Shown here one piece after another: positions 53,755 through 63,499 of a stretch of DNA of 64,000 nt (position 1 is the stretch's first letter; the number at the start of each line of letters is the position of its first letter). The position numbers and the translations under genes were made by a program. The notes below the pieces were generated by a model that worked only from the letters and a program-made list of their open reading frames with translations, had not been told where the DNA came from and searched no databases. The DNA comes from Silanimonas sp. Lineage in GTDB: Bacteria > Pseudomonadota > Gammaproteobacteria > Xanthomonadales > Xanthomonadaceae. The stretch lies in NCBI RefSeq assembly GCF_027531545.1, contig NZ_JAPZSC010000001.1:248001-312000 (forward strand), given 5' to 3'.

Positions 53755-54276
53755 ATGACCGTTTCGATCCCGCAGGCGCTGCCTGCCCACCTCGGCTGGC
53801 GCCTGCTCGCCCTCGTCTACGACCTCTTCCCGGTGTTCGCGCTGGTGCTGGCCTTCGGCGCCGTGGTGACCGGCATTGCCGCCGCCCTCGGCCACCCGGA
53901 CCTCAGTGACCTGCCCTGGATGGCGCCACTGCTCGTGGCCGGCGCATGGAGCGCCGCCGGTGCGTACTTCGTGCTGAGCTGGTCGCGCGGTGGGCAGACG
54001 CTGGGCATGCGCCCGTGGCGGCTGAAAGTGGTCGCCTTCGACGGGGCACCGGCCTCGCGCTTGGTGCTGCTGCGTCGGTACGCCTTCGCGACGGTACCGG
54101 CCATCGTCGGCATCGAGCTGTTCGCGCTCCTGCCCGGCATCGAGCGCTTGCTGCCGTTCTGGATCGGTGCGGCCATCGCGGCGGCCGGGCCGCTGTGGTC
54201 CCTGCTCGACCGCGAAGGCCAGGCGCTTTACGACCGCCTCGCAGGCACGCGTTTCGTCCGCCTTGCGGTGCCCTGA
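53755..54276 (+). CDS. RDD family membrane protein
   Basis: A 173-residue integral membrane protein of the RDD family: the Arg-Asp region appears as WRLLALVYDLFPVFALVLAF (with Tyr in place of Ala/Met before Asp), then TMs around 20-42, 55-75, 108-150 and the family tail SRGGQTLGMRPWRLKVV ... LLRRYAF. Function is unknown (ion/solute transport suspected for some RDD proteins). It ends flush against the convergent lptG stop (54276/54277), leaving no space for a terminator. Confidence 0.88.
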   Translation: MTVSIPQALPAHLGWRLLALVYDLFPVFALVLAFGAVVTGIAAALGHPDLSDLPWMAPLLVAGAWSAAGAYFVLSWSRGGQTLGMRPWRLKVVAFDGAPASRLVLLRRYAFATVPAIVGIELFALLPGIERLLPFWIGAAIAAAGPLWSLLDREGQALYDRLAGTRFVRLAVP

Positions 54277-55371
54277 TCAGCGCCGGCGGATCCACCACGC
54301 GCCAAGCGCGACCAGCAGCAGCACTGGCAGCGCGTAGGCGAGGACGATGGGCCACTGGTAGGCCTTGGCGAGATTGACCAGCATCGGTTGGACGAGCCGC
54401 GCCACCAGCGCGAAGACGATGCCGATGAACAGCCGCTGCCCGAAGCCGCCACTGCGCTGCTGCCCGAAGGCGACCGGCAGCGCCGCGAACACCAGGGCCA
54501 GCGTCGTCAGCGGGAAGAACCAGCGGGCCCAGTAGGCCTCGAGCAGCACGCCGGCATCGAGGCCGTTGCGCTTCAGCTGCTCGATCCGGCCACCCAGCGC
54601 CATCGTCGATAGCAGGTCGGGATGCTGCAGGCTGGCCTCGATGGCACCGGGACGCAGGGCCGTCGCCCACGATTGGACGTCGAACTGCTCCACCGCCACG
54701 CTGCGTGCGCTGAACGTGGTGCGCTTGACGTCGCGGAGCTGCCAGCCACGGGTCTCGTCGTAGTCGGCCTCGTCGGCCTCCTGGATCCAGGCCAGGCGGC
54801 CTTGCGGATCGAAAGCAAACACGCGCACCTGGTTGAACACCAGCACGGTTCGACCCTCGACCACCCGGCGTTCGCCGCCCTGCGCGTTGAAGACCTCGCT
54901 GCCCTCGCGGGCCCAGACGTTGGCCCCACCGGCCAGCGTGACCTCGTGCTTCATCGCCGCCAGCTTCAGCGACTGGGCCCGCTGCTCGGCACCGGGGATC
55001 ACGATCTCCATCGCCGCCATCAGCGGCACCACCACGATCGCCACGGCCATCAGGGCCGTCGCGCCGATGCGCATTGGCGAGAGGCCGGCCGCGCGAAGCG
55101 CCACCAGCTCGGACTTCGCGGCGTGCGCCCCCAACGCCAGCACGGTGCCGATCACCGCCGCCATCGGGAAACTCTCGTAGGCCCGGCGCGGCGTCTGCAG
55201 CGCGAGATACAGCGCGGCATGGCCGAGCCCGTAGTCGCCCTTGCCGAGGTCGTCCATCTGGCCGATCAGGGCGCCGAGCATGGCGAAACCGGTGAGCACC
55301 CCCCACGTGGCCAGCACCGTCAACAGGACCGAGCGGCCGACGAACCAGCGGTGGACCGGGAGGACGCTCAT
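54277..55371 (-). CDS. lptG: LPS export ABC transporter permease LptG
   Basis: Inner-membrane subunit of the LptB2FG complex that extracts LPS. 364 residues from ATG 55371 ([17 protein letters not shown]), six TM helices (three at each end) around a periplasmic beta-jellyroll (about 125-265). Family motifs: [54 protein letters not shown]. It overlaps lptF by 4 bp. Confidence 0.95.
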   Translation of the reverse strand: MSVLPVHRWFVGRSVLLTVLATWGVLTGFAMLGALIGQMDDLGKGDYGLGHAALYLALQTPRRAYESFPMAAVIGTVLALGAHAAKSELVALRAAGLSPMRIGATALMAVAIVVVPLMAAMEIVIPGAEQRAQSLKLAAMKHEVTLAGGANVWAREGSEVFNAQGGERRVVEGRTVLVFNQVRVFAFDPQGRLAWIQEADEADYDETRGWQLRDVKRTTFSARSVAVEQFDVQSWATALRPGAIEASLQHPDLLSTMALGGRIEQLKRNGLDAGVLLEAYWARWFFPLTTLALVFAALPVAFGQQRSGGFGQRLFIGIVFALVARLVQPMLVNLAKAYQWPIVLAYALPVLLLVALGAWWIRRR

Positions 55372-56456
55372 GCGCGCACCGCCGGTCCGCGACGCCACAA
55401 CGGAGGCTCGCCGTCACGCCACACCAGCCAGATCGCGAGTGCCAATGCCGGTACGAGCAGCCACCACAGCCCGAGCTGGATGGGGATCTGGCCGCTGCCG
55501 AGCCACGTGCGCCCCAGGATGAGCAGGTTGCTGCCGAAGACGTAGGCCAGCGTGGCCACGATCATCCGGCCATAACGCGCCTGCCGCGGTGGGCTGCGCG
55601 ACAGCGGCAGGGCGAGGAGGGCCAGCACGACGGCGAACAGCGGCACGCCGATGCGGTAGTGGAACTCCGCCCGGGCCCGCGGCGTCGCCGTGGGGCTGAT
55701 CAGCGCCAGCGTCGGGCGGCCCGCCAGCGGATTGCGGTTCTCGTTCTCCACGTCGGGCAAGCGCACTTCGTTCACCTGGAAGCGCTGCAGGCGGAAGTCG
55801 CGCTCCCCCGGCTGGCCTTCGGCGCGGAAGCCGTCGCGCAGGCGGAGGAAACGGCCGCCGCGATCGACGAACATCTCGCCCTCCACCGCGGTGATCACGT
55901 CGACGCGATCACCACGCTGCATCTGCACGAAGAGCCGCTTGAACTCGCGGCCGTCGGGCGAAAGCGAACCGACGAAGACCACGCCCCGCCCGCCCGGCAA
56001 TTCAACAAAGCGACCGGCATCGAGGCCTGCGACGAGGAAGCTGCGGTTCGCGTTCGCGACCGCCTCGGTAGCGAGGCGCTCGGCGAGCGGCCCCAACCAC
56101 AGGCTGCACGCTGCGATCACGGCCGCCACCGGCATTGCAACGACCATCACGGGGCCGACCAGCTGGCGGGGGCCCTGACCGAGCGAGAACAGCACCGCCA
56201 TCTCGCTGTCGCGGTAGAGGCGGCTGATGCCCATCAGCAGCCCGATGAACAGGCCGAGCGGCAGCACCAGCGGCAGGTAGGACACGAGGCGCAGTCCGAG
56301 CTGGGAGAACAGCAGGGGCGCTGGCACGCGGCCGCGCGCGATCTCGGAAACAAGGTCGGCGAACACGCCGCCGAGCCCGACCAGCAGCAGCACGACCACC
56401 GTGGCCGCGGTGGGCGCGGCCAGCTGTCGCACGAGGTAACGCTGCAGGGTCGTCAA
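55368..56456 (-). CDS. lptF: LPS export ABC transporter permease LptF
   Basis: Partner of LptG, 362 residues. TTG 56456 is the start: it has GAGGA 5 bp upstream and begins [11 protein letters not shown] like other LptF; the open frame further up is antisense to pepA. Motifs [37 protein letters not shown] and the C-terminal [20 protein letters not shown]. Jellyroll about 125-265. Promoter is shared with the divergent pepA across 132 bp. Confidence 0.95.
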   Translation of the reverse strand: MTTLQRYLVRQLAAPTAATVVVLLLVGLGGVFADLVSEIARGRVPAPLLFSQLGLRLVSYLPLVLPLGLFIGLLMGISRLYRDSEMAVLFSLGQGPRQLVGPVMVVAMPVAAVIAACSLWLGPLAERLATEAVANANRSFLVAGLDAGRFVELPGGRGVVFVGSLSPDGREFKRLFVQMQRGDRVDVITAVEGEMFVDRGGRFLRLRDGFRAEGQPGERDFRLQRFQVNEVRLPDVENENRNPLAGRPTLALISPTATPRARAEFHYRIGVPLFAVVLALLALPLSRSPPRQARYGRMIVATLAYVFGSNLLILGRTWLGSGQIPIQLGLWWLLVPALALAIWLVWRDGEPPLWRRGPAVRA

Positions 56457-56479
56457 GGCGGTCCTCGCACGGGATCGAT

Positions 56480-56485
56480 TACACT
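56480..56485 (+). promoter_or_regulatory. -10 element of pepA
   Basis: TACACT on the plus strand within the 132-bp divergent lptF/pepA gap, giving a leader of about 95 nt. The -35 position has no good match. The leader otherwise shows no recognised feature. Confidence 0.45.
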
Positions 56486-56588
56486 CGCGGCCCCCACGGG
56501 GCACCGCCGCACTGGCGGCCAGTGCCTCGGCACCGACCTGTCCTTCCGGCGATGCCGGCAAGGCGCTGCATTCTACGGAAACTCCCCG

Positions 56589-58055
56589 ATGGCACTCGAA
56601 TTCGACCTGAACCTCTCCGCCGCCCCGTCGGTGGCCACCGACGCCGTCATCGTCGGCATCCACGCCGATGGGCGCCTGAGCGCCAGCGCCGCGGCCATCG
56701 ACGACGCCAGCGGCGGCCGCCTCACGGCGCTTCATGCCCGCGGCGACCTGCCCGGCAAGGCCGGCCGCACCACCCTGCTCACCGACCTGCCGGGCGTGGC
56801 CGCGCCGCGCGTGCTGGTGGTGGGCGCCGGTGAGGCCGGCAAGCTCAACGCCGCCGGCTACCAGAAGCTCATCGGCGACGCGCTGCGCGCCGTGAAGGCC
56901 ACCCCGGCCAAGCGTGCGCTGCTGACCCTGAGCGAGCTGGCCATCGAAAGCCGCGACGCCGGCTTCGCCATCGAGCAGGCCGTGGCCTGCGCCGACCACG
57001 CGGCCTACCGCTACACGGCCACGCGCAAGGCCGGCCCCGCGCCGGACCTCGTGGCCCTGTCGATCACCGGCGACGACGCCGCGGCGCTGGATCGCGGCAA
57101 GGCCATCGCCGCCGGCACCGAACTGGCCCGCGAGCTCGGCCACCTGCCGCCGAACATCTGCAACCCCGCCTACCTCGCCGACACCGCGCGGAAGATCGCC
57201 GCCGAGAACGAGGGCGTGCAGGTCGAGGTGCTGGAGGAAGCCGAACTCGAAGCACTCGGCATGGGCTCGCTGCTGGCCGTCGGCCGCGGCTCGCACAACC
57301 GCCCGAAGGTCATCGTGCTGAAGTGGAACGGCGGCGGCGACGCCAAGCCGCACGTGCTGGTCGGCAAGGGCATCACCTTCGACACCGGCGGCATCAACCT
57401 CAAGGTGCAGGGCGGCATCGAGGAGATGAAGTTCGACATGCTCGGCGCGGCCAGCGTGCTCGGCAGCTTCCTCACCGCGGCGAAGCTCAAGCTGCCGATC
57501 AACGTGATCGCAATCGCCGCCGCGGTCGAGAACATGCCGGACGGCAACGCCTATCGCCCGTCCGACGTGCTCACCTCGATGAGCGGCAAGACCATCGAGG
57601 TCGGCAACACCGACGCCGAAGGCCGCCTGATCCTCTGCGACGCCCTGACCTACGCGCAGCGCTTCGAACCGAAGGCCCTCGTCGACGTCGCCACGCTGAC
57701 GGGCGCCGTGATCATCGCGCTCGGCAAGCACGCCACCGGCCTGATGTCGCACCACGACGACCTCGCGGCGGAACTGCTCGCCGCCGGCGAGTACGCGCAC
57801 GACCGCGCCTGGCGCCTGCCGATCTGGGACGACTACCAGTCGCAGCTCGATTCGATCTACGCCGACGTCTACAACATCGGGGGCAAGGCAGCCGGCTCGA
57901 TCACCGCGGCCTGCTTCCTCGCGCGTTTCGCCGAAGGCCAGCGCTGGGCGCACCTCGACATCGCCGGCTCGTCCTCGGACGAAGGCCGCAAGGGCATGGC
58001 CACCGGCCGCCCGGTCGGCCTGCTGACGCGCTGGCTGATCGACCAGGCGAAGTGA
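56589..58055 (+). CDS. pepA: leucyl aminopeptidase (M17)
   Basis: Hexameric dizinc aminopeptidase PepA, 488 residues; in E. coli PepA also binds DNA at cer sites and carAB. Start ATG 56589 ([13 protein letters not shown]). M17 core: [15 protein letters not shown] (Lys/Asp metal and bicarbonate residues), [13 protein letters not shown], and the signature [17 protein letters not shown], with SGDxxxR-like PIWDDYQ region downstream. It overlaps holC by 4 bp, as pepA-holC pairs do in many gammaproteobacteria. Confidence 0.97.
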   Translation: MALEFDLNLSAAPSVATDAVIVGIHADGRLSASAAAIDDASGGRLTALHARGDLPGKAGRTTLLTDLPGVAAPRVLVVGAGEAGKLNAAGYQKLIGDALRAVKATPAKRALLTLSELAIESRDAGFAIEQAVACADHAAYRYTATRKAGPAPDLVALSITGDDAAALDRGKAIAAGTELARELGHLPPNICNPAYLADTARKIAAENEGVQVEVLEEAELEALGMGSLLAVGRGSHNRPKVIVLKWNGGGDAKPHVLVGKGITFDTGGINLKVQGGIEEMKFDMLGAASVLGSFLTAAKLKLPINVIAIAAAVENMPDGNAYRPSDVLTSMSGKTIEVGNTDAEGRLILCDALTYAQRFEPKALVDVATLTGAVIIALGKHATGLMSHHDDLAAELLAAGEYAHDRAWRLPIWDDYQSQLDSIYADVYNIGGKAAGSITAACFLARFAEGQRWAHLDIAGSSSDEGRKGMATGRPVGLLTRWLIDQAK

Positions 58056-58477
58056 GCCGGGCCGACTTCTACCTGATCGACAAGCCTCGCTTCCGCGAGC
58101 AGCCCCTGCTGCTCGCCTGCGAACTCGCGAAGCGCTGCCACGGCACCGGCAAGCCCACGCTGGTGCTGTGCGCCACCGCGCAGCAGGCGGAAGAACTCGA
58201 CGACCTGCTGTGGTCGTTTGAGGAGGACAGCTTCATCGAGCACCAGATCGCCGGGCTCGACGAGGACGACGCCGACGTGCCCGTGCTGATCGTGCCGCCC
58301 GGCATCGACGCGCCGATGCGGGCGATGGTGATCAACCTCCGGGCGGAAACGGTGCCCGAGGGCTTCGAACGGGTGCTGGAAGTGGTGCCCGCCGACCCGG
58401 CGGCGCGCGAACCGCTGCGCGAACGCTGGAAGCAGTACCAGGCCCGTGGCCTAGCGCTGAACAAACACGACATGTGA
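58052..58477 (+). CDS. holC: DNA polymerase III chi subunit
   Basis: HolC (chi) bridges the clamp loader (through psi) and SSB. 141 residues from GTG 58052, which overlaps the pepA stop (GTGA). Motifs [61 protein letters not shown] are typical. Convergent with pepP; stop codons are 10 bp apart. Confidence 0.94.
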   Translation: MSRADFYLIDKPRFREQPLLLACELAKRCHGTGKPTLVLCATAQQAEELDDLLWSFEEDSFIEHQIAGLDEDDADVPVLIVPPGIDAPMRAMVINLRAETVPEGFERVLEVVPADPAAREPLRERWKQYQARGLALNKHDM

Positions 58478-58480
58478 GGC

Positions 58481-58496
58481 GCGGGCTTCAGCCCGC
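58481..58496. terminator. hairpin shared by convergent holC and pepP
   Basis: GCGGGC, a TTCA loop and GCCCGC form a perfect 6-bp stem between holC and pepP; the pepP stop codon lies in the loop. No T-run on either strand, so termination strength is uncertain. Confidence 0.45.
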
Positions 58497-59816
58497 CATC
58501 CAGGCCTCGACCGCGTCGGCATCCTTCGGCACGACGCCGGTCAGCACTTCGCCGTCGTCGTCGGTGATGCGCACCTCGTCCTCGATGCGGATGCCGATGC
58601 CGCGCCATTTCGCCGGCACCTTCGCGTCGGGCGCGATGTAGAGGCCGGGCTCCACCGTGAACACCATGCCGGGCTCGAGCAGACGCGATTCGCCCGCCAC
58701 CTTGTAGTCGCCGACGTCGTGCACGTCCAGACCGATCCAGTGCCCGGTCTTGTGCATGTAGAAGGCCTTGTAGGCCTCGCTTTCCAGCGCTTTCTTCAAC
58801 GTGCCCTTGAGCAGGCCGAGCGAGAGCAGGCCTTCCGTGAGCACTTCGACCGCCGCGTCGTGCACCGCGGCATAGGGCCGGCCGGGCACCGCCTGCGCGA
58901 GGGCGGCGGCCTGCGCCGCGAGCACCAGGTCGTACAACGCCCGCTGCTCCTTCGAGTAGCGGCCGTTCACCGGCCAAGTGCGGGTGATGTCGCTGGCGTA
59001 GCCGCGGAACTCCGCGCCGGCGTCGCAGAGCAGCAGGTCGCCGTCGCGCAGCGGGCCGTTGTTGTCGCGGTAGTGCAGCACACAGCCGTTCGGGCCGGCA
59101 CCGACGATGGGGTTGTAGGCCGGTACGCAATCGTTCGCGCGCCACACCGCCCACAGCGCCGCCTCCACCTCGAATTCGCGGCCGCCCGAGCGGGTTGCGC
59201 GCATCGCAGCCTTCTGCGCTTCCGCCGCCACGGTGGCGGCAAAGCGCATCTGCTTCAGTTCGGCCGGCGACTTGAACAGCCGCAGTTCGTGCAGCAAGTG
59301 GCCCAGCTCGAGGAATTCGTGCGGCGACTGCGCGCCCTGCCGTGCCTGCGCGCGGACGCGGTTCACCCAGCCGATCAGCTTGAGGTCGAAATCGGTGTCG
59401 CGGCCGAAGTGGTAGTAGACGCGCGAGCGCCCTTCGAGCAGCCCCGGCAGGATCTCGTCGATGTCGTCGATCGGGTAGGCGTCGTCGATGCCGTAGGCCG
59501 AGACGGCGCCTTCCGGGCCGGCGCGCGGGCCATCCCACAGCTCGCGCTCCGGATGACGCTCGCGACAGAACAGCAGGGTCTCGCCATGGGCGCGGCCCGG
59601 CACCAGCACCAGCACGGCCTCCGGCTCCGGAAAACCGGTGAGGTAGGCGAAATCGGAGTCCTGCCGGTAGGGATGGTGCGTGTCGTGGCTGCGGATGCGC
59701 TCCGGCGCCGCCGGAAGAATCAGGATGGCGTCGTCCTGCGCCATCTGCAGCAGGGCGCGGCGACGACGCTGGTACTCGCCCTTCGCGACCTCGGCCGGGG
59801 CCTTCGGCGGGGGCAT
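58488..59816 (-). CDS. pepP: Xaa-Pro aminopeptidase (aminopeptidase P, M24)
   Basis: Dimanganese pita-bread peptidase releasing residues N-terminal to proline. 442 residues. N-terminal domain 1-175 (EYQRRRRALLQMAQDDAILILPAAPE, RSHDTHHPYRQDSDFAYLTGFPEP), then the M24 core with metal ligands Asp in LLCDAGAEFRGYASDITRTWP, His in HKTGHWIGLDVHDVG, Glu in EPGMVFTVEPGLY and Glu in GIRIEDEVRIT. Its ATG overlaps the ygfB stop (TGATG), the conserved ygfB-pepP pair. Confidence 0.96.
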   Translation of the reverse strand: MPPPKAPAEVAKGEYQRRRRALLQMAQDDAILILPAAPERIRSHDTHHPYRQDSDFAYLTGFPEPEAVLVLVPGRAHGETLLFCRERHPERELWDGPRAGPEGAVSAYGIDDAYPIDDIDEILPGLLEGRSRVYYHFGRDTDFDLKLIGWVNRVRAQARQGAQSPHEFLELGHLLHELRLFKSPAELKQMRFAATVAAEAQKAAMRATRSGGREFEVEAALWAVWRANDCVPAYNPIVGAGPNGCVLHYRDNNGPLRDGDLLLCDAGAEFRGYASDITRTWPVNGRYSKEQRALYDLVLAAQAAALAQAVPGRPYAAVHDAAVEVLTEGLLSLGLLKGTLKKALESEAYKAFYMHKTGHWIGLDVHDVGDYKVAGESRLLEPGMVFTVEPGLYIAPDAKVPAKWRGIGIRIEDEVRITDDDGEVLTGVVPKDADAVEAWMAG

Positions 59817-60355
59817 CAGTGCAGGCGCTTGCGATCGCCGGAGGCGGCGAGGCAGTCGCCGTGGATCAGCAGGGCCGCCACGCGGACGAACTCCTCGAGT
59901 TCCACGAGCGCCTCCTCGTCGGCTTCCGGATCGTCGTAGCTGACGTCGGATTCCGCGATGCGGGCAACGTCGCCCAAGGCTTCACGCGCCTCCTCGCCCA
60001 ACTTGGGCTCGATGCCGGCCAAGCCCACACCACCGAGGAAGCCGCGGCACCAGGCCACCAGCGCTTCGCCACGTTCGGCCACTGGCGCATCGTCGTCCGG
60101 CAGCAGCAACTCGAGGCCGAAGTCGGTCTCGCCGAGCTGTTCGATGGTGGCGGCATCGAGTTGCCCGAGCGCCGAAGCGGCCGGCGGCAACGGCACGGTG
60201 TCGTCACCCATCGCCTCGGCGAGCCAGTTGGCCCGGCGGGGGTGCCCGCAGCGGAGGGCGCAGAGCGAACCGTGCAATTCGGACGCATCGACCGAGAGGG
60301 CCAGGGCGGCGATCTGCTCGGCGACCGCGGCATAAGGGGGCAGGGAATCGGACAT
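59816..60355 (-). CDS. ygfB: UPF0149/YgfB family protein
   Basis: A 179-residue acidic, all-helical protein of the YgfB/YecA-N family: ELHGSLCALRCGHPRRANWLAE, WCRGFLGGVGLAGI and YDDPEADEEALVELEEFVRVAALLI are the family blocks. In Pseudomonas, YgfB modulates AmpDh3 expression and beta-lactam resistance; here the function is inferred from the family only. It is divergent from the GGDEF-EAL gene and coupled to pepP. Confidence 0.93.
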   Translation of the reverse strand: MSDSLPPYAAVAEQIAALALSVDASELHGSLCALRCGHPRRANWLAEAMGDDTVPLPPAASALGQLDAATIEQLGETDFGLELLLPDDDAPVAERGEALVAWCRGFLGGVGLAGIEPKLGEEAREALGDVARIAESDVSYDDPEADEEALVELEEFVRVAALLIHGDCLAASGDRKRLH

Positions 60356-60404
60356 TTCACGCCGTCGAATTCGATGGCGGCAGTCTAGCAGCGGCCCGTC
60401 GCCC

Positions 60405-60433
60405 TTGGTGCCCATGCGCACCCTGCGTACACT
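60405..60433 (+). promoter_or_regulatory. sigma-70 promoter of the GGDEF-EAL gene
   Basis: TTGGTG (60405-60410), a 17-bp spacer and TACACT (60428-60433) form a strong promoter with initiation near 60440. This rules out in-frame starts at 60405 and 60414 and places translation at ATG 60471. Confidence 0.75.
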
Positions 60434-60470
60434 GCCGTTCCTGCCGGCGACTCCGAGGCGCCCCCCCGCA

Positions 60471-62687
60471 ATGCCTGCTGCCCCTCTCGCAGCCGAAGCC
60501 TGGTTCCTGGTGGTCGTGCTGGGCGTGGCCCTGCTGGGACTGGTGGTCGCGTGGGCCCGGTCGATGCGTCGGCGCGATGCGGAGGACGACCAGCACCTCG
60601 GGCAGGTCCGCCGCCTGAAACAGCAGCTCGACCTCGTCCTCTCCACCTCGGGCGACGTGTTCTGGGAACTCGACGTGCGCACCGGCGTGCTCGCCCGGCA
60701 GGGCATCCAGCGCCTGGCCGGCGCGTCCGCGCCGGACCACGTGCCGCTGGCGAAGTGGCGCGAGGAAGCGGTCCATCCCGACGACGTGGAACGCCTGCGT
60801 CGCCTCGTCGAGCGCCACGTCAACGGCGAGACGGAGACCTTCGAGTCCGAGCACCGCATCCGCCACGAGGACGGCGGCTGGCGCTGGGTGCGCGCCCGCG
60901 GCAAGGTCACCGAGCGCGACGCCAGCGGCAAGGTCGTGAAGCTGGGCGGCACCACGCGCGACATCCAGGAGCTGCGCAGGGCCGAACGCGAGACTCGCGT
61001 GGCCTACGAGGTATTCCGCAGCATGAGCGAGGCGGTCTCGGTGATCGACCTCGACTTCACCTTCGTGGCCGTGAACTCCGCCTTCTCGCGGATCACGGGC
61101 TACAGCGAGGGCGACGTTCTCGGCCTCGCCTCCAACCTGCTCGACTCATCCCAGCACAGCACGGAGTTCTACCAGCGCGTCCGCAGCATCGCCGTCCGCA
61201 GCGGCCACTGGAGCGGCGAGATGTGGCAGCGCCGCAAGGACGGCGGCGAGTTCCTGAGCTGGATCGAGCTCTCCGAAGTCACCGACGCCAACCAGCAGCG
61301 CACCCACTTCGTCGCCGTCGTCAACGACATCACGCAGAAGAAGCGCGCCGAGCAGGAACTGCGCTACCTCGCCAACTACGACACGCTCACCGGCCTGCCG
61401 AACCGGACGCTGCTTTCCGAGCGGCTGTCGCGCGCCATCATCCGCGCACGCCGGCAGGAAAGCCGCGTGGCCGTGCTGTTCATCGACCTCGACCACTTCA
61501 AGGACATCAACGATTCGCTGGGCCATGCCGCCGGCGACCGGCTCTTGAAAGCGGCTGCCGCGCGCCTGCAGTCCGCCGTCGGGCCCACCGACACGGTGGC
61601 CAGGCTCGGCGGCGACGAGTTCACGATCATCGTCGAGGACCTGGACAGCATCGATTCGGCCGGGCGCCTCGCCCGCGAACTGCTCGCCGCCTTCAGCCTG
61701 CCGCTGGAGGTCGACGAAAGGCACAACGTCAGCATCACGCCCTCCATCGGCATCAGCCTGTACCCCGACCACGCGATGGTGCCGACCGACCTGCTGAAGT
61801 ACGCCGACACGGCGATGTACCAAGCGAAATCCGTGGGACGGAATACCTTCGAGGTGTACGACGAGGCCATGGACGCGGAGGCGCGCCGGCGCGCCACCCT
61901 GCTCGCCGCCCTGCGCCGCGCGCTCGCGCAGGACGAGTTCCGCCTCGTCTTCCAGCCGCGCCTCAGCCTGCGCAGCGACCGCATCGTCGGCGTCGAAGCC
62001 CTGCTGCGCTGGCGGTCCGCCGAGCTCGGCGACGTCAGCCCCGTCGAGTTCATCCCGCTGGCCGAGGAAAGCGGCCTGATCCTCGGCATCGGCGAATGGG
62101 TGATGCGGGAAGCCTGCCGGACGCTGCGCCACTGGCGCGACGACGGCCTCGTCGATGTGTCCTGCAGCATCAACGTCTCGGTGCTGCAGCTGCTGCGCGC
62201 GCCGCTCGCGGAGCAGCTGCGCAAGATCCTCGCCGAAACCGGCGTGCCGCCGGGACGCATCGAGCTGGAGGTCACCGAGAGCATGGTCATGCAGAACGCC
62301 GAGCAGACGCTGGCGGTCCTGCACCAGCTTCGCGAGGTCGGCGTCCGCCTCGCCATCGACGATTTCGGCACCGGCTATTCCTCGCTGATCTACCTGAAGC
62401 GCCTGCCGATCGACACCCTGAAGATCGACAAGGAATTCATCGGCGACCTCACCGACGACCCGGACGACAAGGCCATCACGGCCACGATCATCACGATGGC
62501 TCATTCGCTCGGCCTGCATGTCGTTGCCGAAGGCGTGGAGACCGAGGCCCAGCTGGGCTACCTCCGCGGCCAGGGCTGCGACGAGGTCCAGGGCTACTGG
62601 CTGGCACGCCCGCTCGAGACGCCGCAGGCGTTCAGCTTCATGCGCGACCGCAACGAGGGCCCGCGGAGCGGCGCCAGCGCCGCTTGA
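60471..62687 (+). CDS. PAS-PAS-GGDEF-EAL cyclic-di-GMP turnover protein
   Basis: A 738-residue membrane-associated protein: TM about 9-28 (EAWFLVVVLGVALLGLVVAW), PAS 1 (about 50-165, with PAC end GTTRDIQELRRAE), PAS 2 (175-290, VAVVNDITQKKRAEQEL), GGDEF (298-460; RLGGDEF at 378-384 intact) and EAL (475-720; VEALLRW at 508, EVTES, DDFGTGYSS, KIDKEFI, AEGVET all intact). The inhibitory I-site position reads GPTD instead of RxxD, so product inhibition of any cyclase activity is probably lost. Both catalytic activities look possible. It is inserted between ygfB and the zapA group. Confidence 0.95.
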   Translation: MPAAPLAAEAWFLVVVLGVALLGLVVAWARSMRRRDAEDDQHLGQVRRLKQQLDLVLSTSGDVFWELDVRTGVLARQGIQRLAGASAPDHVPLAKWREEAVHPDDVERLRRLVERHVNGETETFESEHRIRHEDGGWRWVRARGKVTERDASGKVVKLGGTTRDIQELRRAERETRVAYEVFRSMSEAVSVIDLDFTFVAVNSAFSRITGYSEGDVLGLASNLLDSSQHSTEFYQRVRSIAVRSGHWSGEMWQRRKDGGEFLSWIELSEVTDANQQRTHFVAVVNDITQKKRAEQELRYLANYDTLTGLPNRTLLSERLSRAIIRARRQESRVAVLFIDLDHFKDINDSLGHAAGDRLLKAAAARLQSAVGPTDTVARLGGDEFTIIVEDLDSIDSAGRLARELLAAFSLPLEVDERHNVSITPSIGISLYPDHAMVPTDLLKYADTAMYQAKSVGRNTFEVYDEAMDAEARRRATLLAALRRALAQDEFRLVFQPRLSLRSDRIVGVEALLRWRSAELGDVSPVEFIPLAEESGLILGIGEWVMREACRTLRHWRDDGLVDVSCSINVSVLQLLRAPLAEQLRKILAETGVPPGRIELEVTESMVMQNAEQTLAVLHQLREVGVRLAIDDFGTGYSSLIYLKRLPIDTLKIDKEFIGDLTDDPDDKAITATIITMAHSLGLHVVAEGVETEAQLGYLRGQGCDEVQGYWLARPLETPQAFSFMRDRNEGPRSGASAA

Positions 62688-62719
62688 CCCTTTTCCCCGC
62701 CGCCGAACAAGATGTCGCC

Positions 62720-62944
62720 ATGAGCCGACATCCCGACCCGCGCGACGACCTCGCGACGCTCGCCGCCCGCATCGACGCCCTCGTCGCGGTCGTGCAGCGC
62801 CTCTCCGACGAGAACCGGCGGCTGGTGCAGGCGCAGGAGCAGCTCGCCGGCGAGCGGGCCCAGCTGCTCTCGAAGAACGAACAGGCGCGCAGCCGGGTCG
62901 AGGCGATGATCCAGCGCCTGAAGTCGATGGAGGCCAACCCGTGA
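62720..62944 (+). CDS. small coiled-coil protein, TIGR02449/ZapB-like
   Basis: A 74-residue, almost entirely coiled-coil protein (LAARIDALVAVVQRLSDENRRLVQAQEQLAGERAQLLSKNEQARSRVEAMIQRLKSME pattern, given in parts: heptads from residue 10 to 70) that ends as TIGR02449 members do. These sit next to zapA in xanthomonads and pseudomonads and resemble the divisome protein ZapB. It overlaps zapA by 4 bp (GTGA), so the two are made together. Confidence 0.85.
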   Translation: MSRHPDPRDDLATLAARIDALVAVVQRLSDENRRLVQAQEQLAGERAQLLSKNEQARSRVEAMIQRLKSMEANP

Positions 62945-63240
62945 GCGAGGGCGTCAACATCCGCATCCTCGACCGCGAGTTCACCATCGGCTGCCCGCCG
63001 GAAGAGCGCGAGTCCCTGCAGTCCGCCGCACAGTTGCTGGATGCGCGGATGCGAGGCATCCGCGGCGACAACAAGATGGCGGCATTCGACCGCATCGCCG
63101 TGATCGCCGCGCTGAACCTTGCCGCCGAAGCGAACGCCTTCCGCCGCGAGCTCGACGGCCGCGACGGCGAGCTCTCGCGCGGCATCGCCGATCTCAACCG
63201 CAAGCTCGAATCGCTGCTCGCCGTCCACTCAGCGCGCTGA
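62941..63240 (+). CDS. zapA: cell division protein ZapA
   Basis: ZapA crosslinks FtsZ filaments at the Z ring. 99 residues from GTG 62941: VNIRILDREFTIGCPPEERESLQSAAQLLD (ZapA head) and the coiled-coil tail (about 60-95). It is followed by 6S RNA and fau, as in E. coli zapA-ssrS-ygfA. Confidence 0.94.
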   Translation: MSEGVNIRILDREFTIGCPPEERESLQSAAQLLDARMRGIRGDNKMAAFDRIAVIAALNLAAEANAFRRELDGRDGELSRGIADLNRKLESLLAVHSAR

Positions 63241-63294
63241 ACGACGACGTCGCGACGCGACGCCCGTCACGGCATGGCGACGCCATCGGGCGGC

Positions 63295-63300
63295 TATACT
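63295..63300 (+). promoter_or_regulatory. -10 element of the 6S RNA gene
   Basis: TATACT, 6 bp before the predicted 5' end of 6S RNA. No clear -35 hexamer. The stretch 63241-63294 between the zapA stop and this element contains only short GC-rich repeats (CGACG units). Confidence 0.6.
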
Positions 63301-63306
63301 CTGCGT

Positions 63307-63496
63307 GCGTCCTCTGCTGTGCTCGACAGCGTGCGCTAACATTTCGCCTTGACCCATAAATACGGCCCGGGAATTCAGCTTCATCGCCGGTGTGCATGTC
63401 CGCCCTGTTGCGGAAAGCCTGAACGCGGTGACTGCACTCCCACTTGATCCTCGGGATCAAGGTCGTTTCGCACGCATCGGCACGGCGGAGGACGTC
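63307..63496 (+). ncRNA. ssrS: 6S RNA
   Basis: About 190 nt. 6S RNA mimics an open promoter and sequesters sigma-70 RNA polymerase in stationary phase. Closing stem: CGTCCTCTGC (63308-63317) pairs with GCGGAGGACG (63485-63494). Conserved core segments include GCCTGAACGCGGTGACTGCA and the apical hairpin CTTGATCCTCGGGATCAAGG, which match E. coli 6S features (GCCTTAAAACTGCGACGACA, CTTGAACCAAGGGTTCAAGG). Position between zapA and fau is conserved. Exact ends are inferred from stem pairing. Confidence 0.93.
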
Positions 63497-63499
63497 TTC

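Noticed and set aside
60405-60470. Earlier in-frame starts for the GGDEF-EAL gene (TTG 60405, ATG 60414)
   Set aside because: TTG 60405 is itself part of the -35 box and both lie upstream of the expected transcription start.
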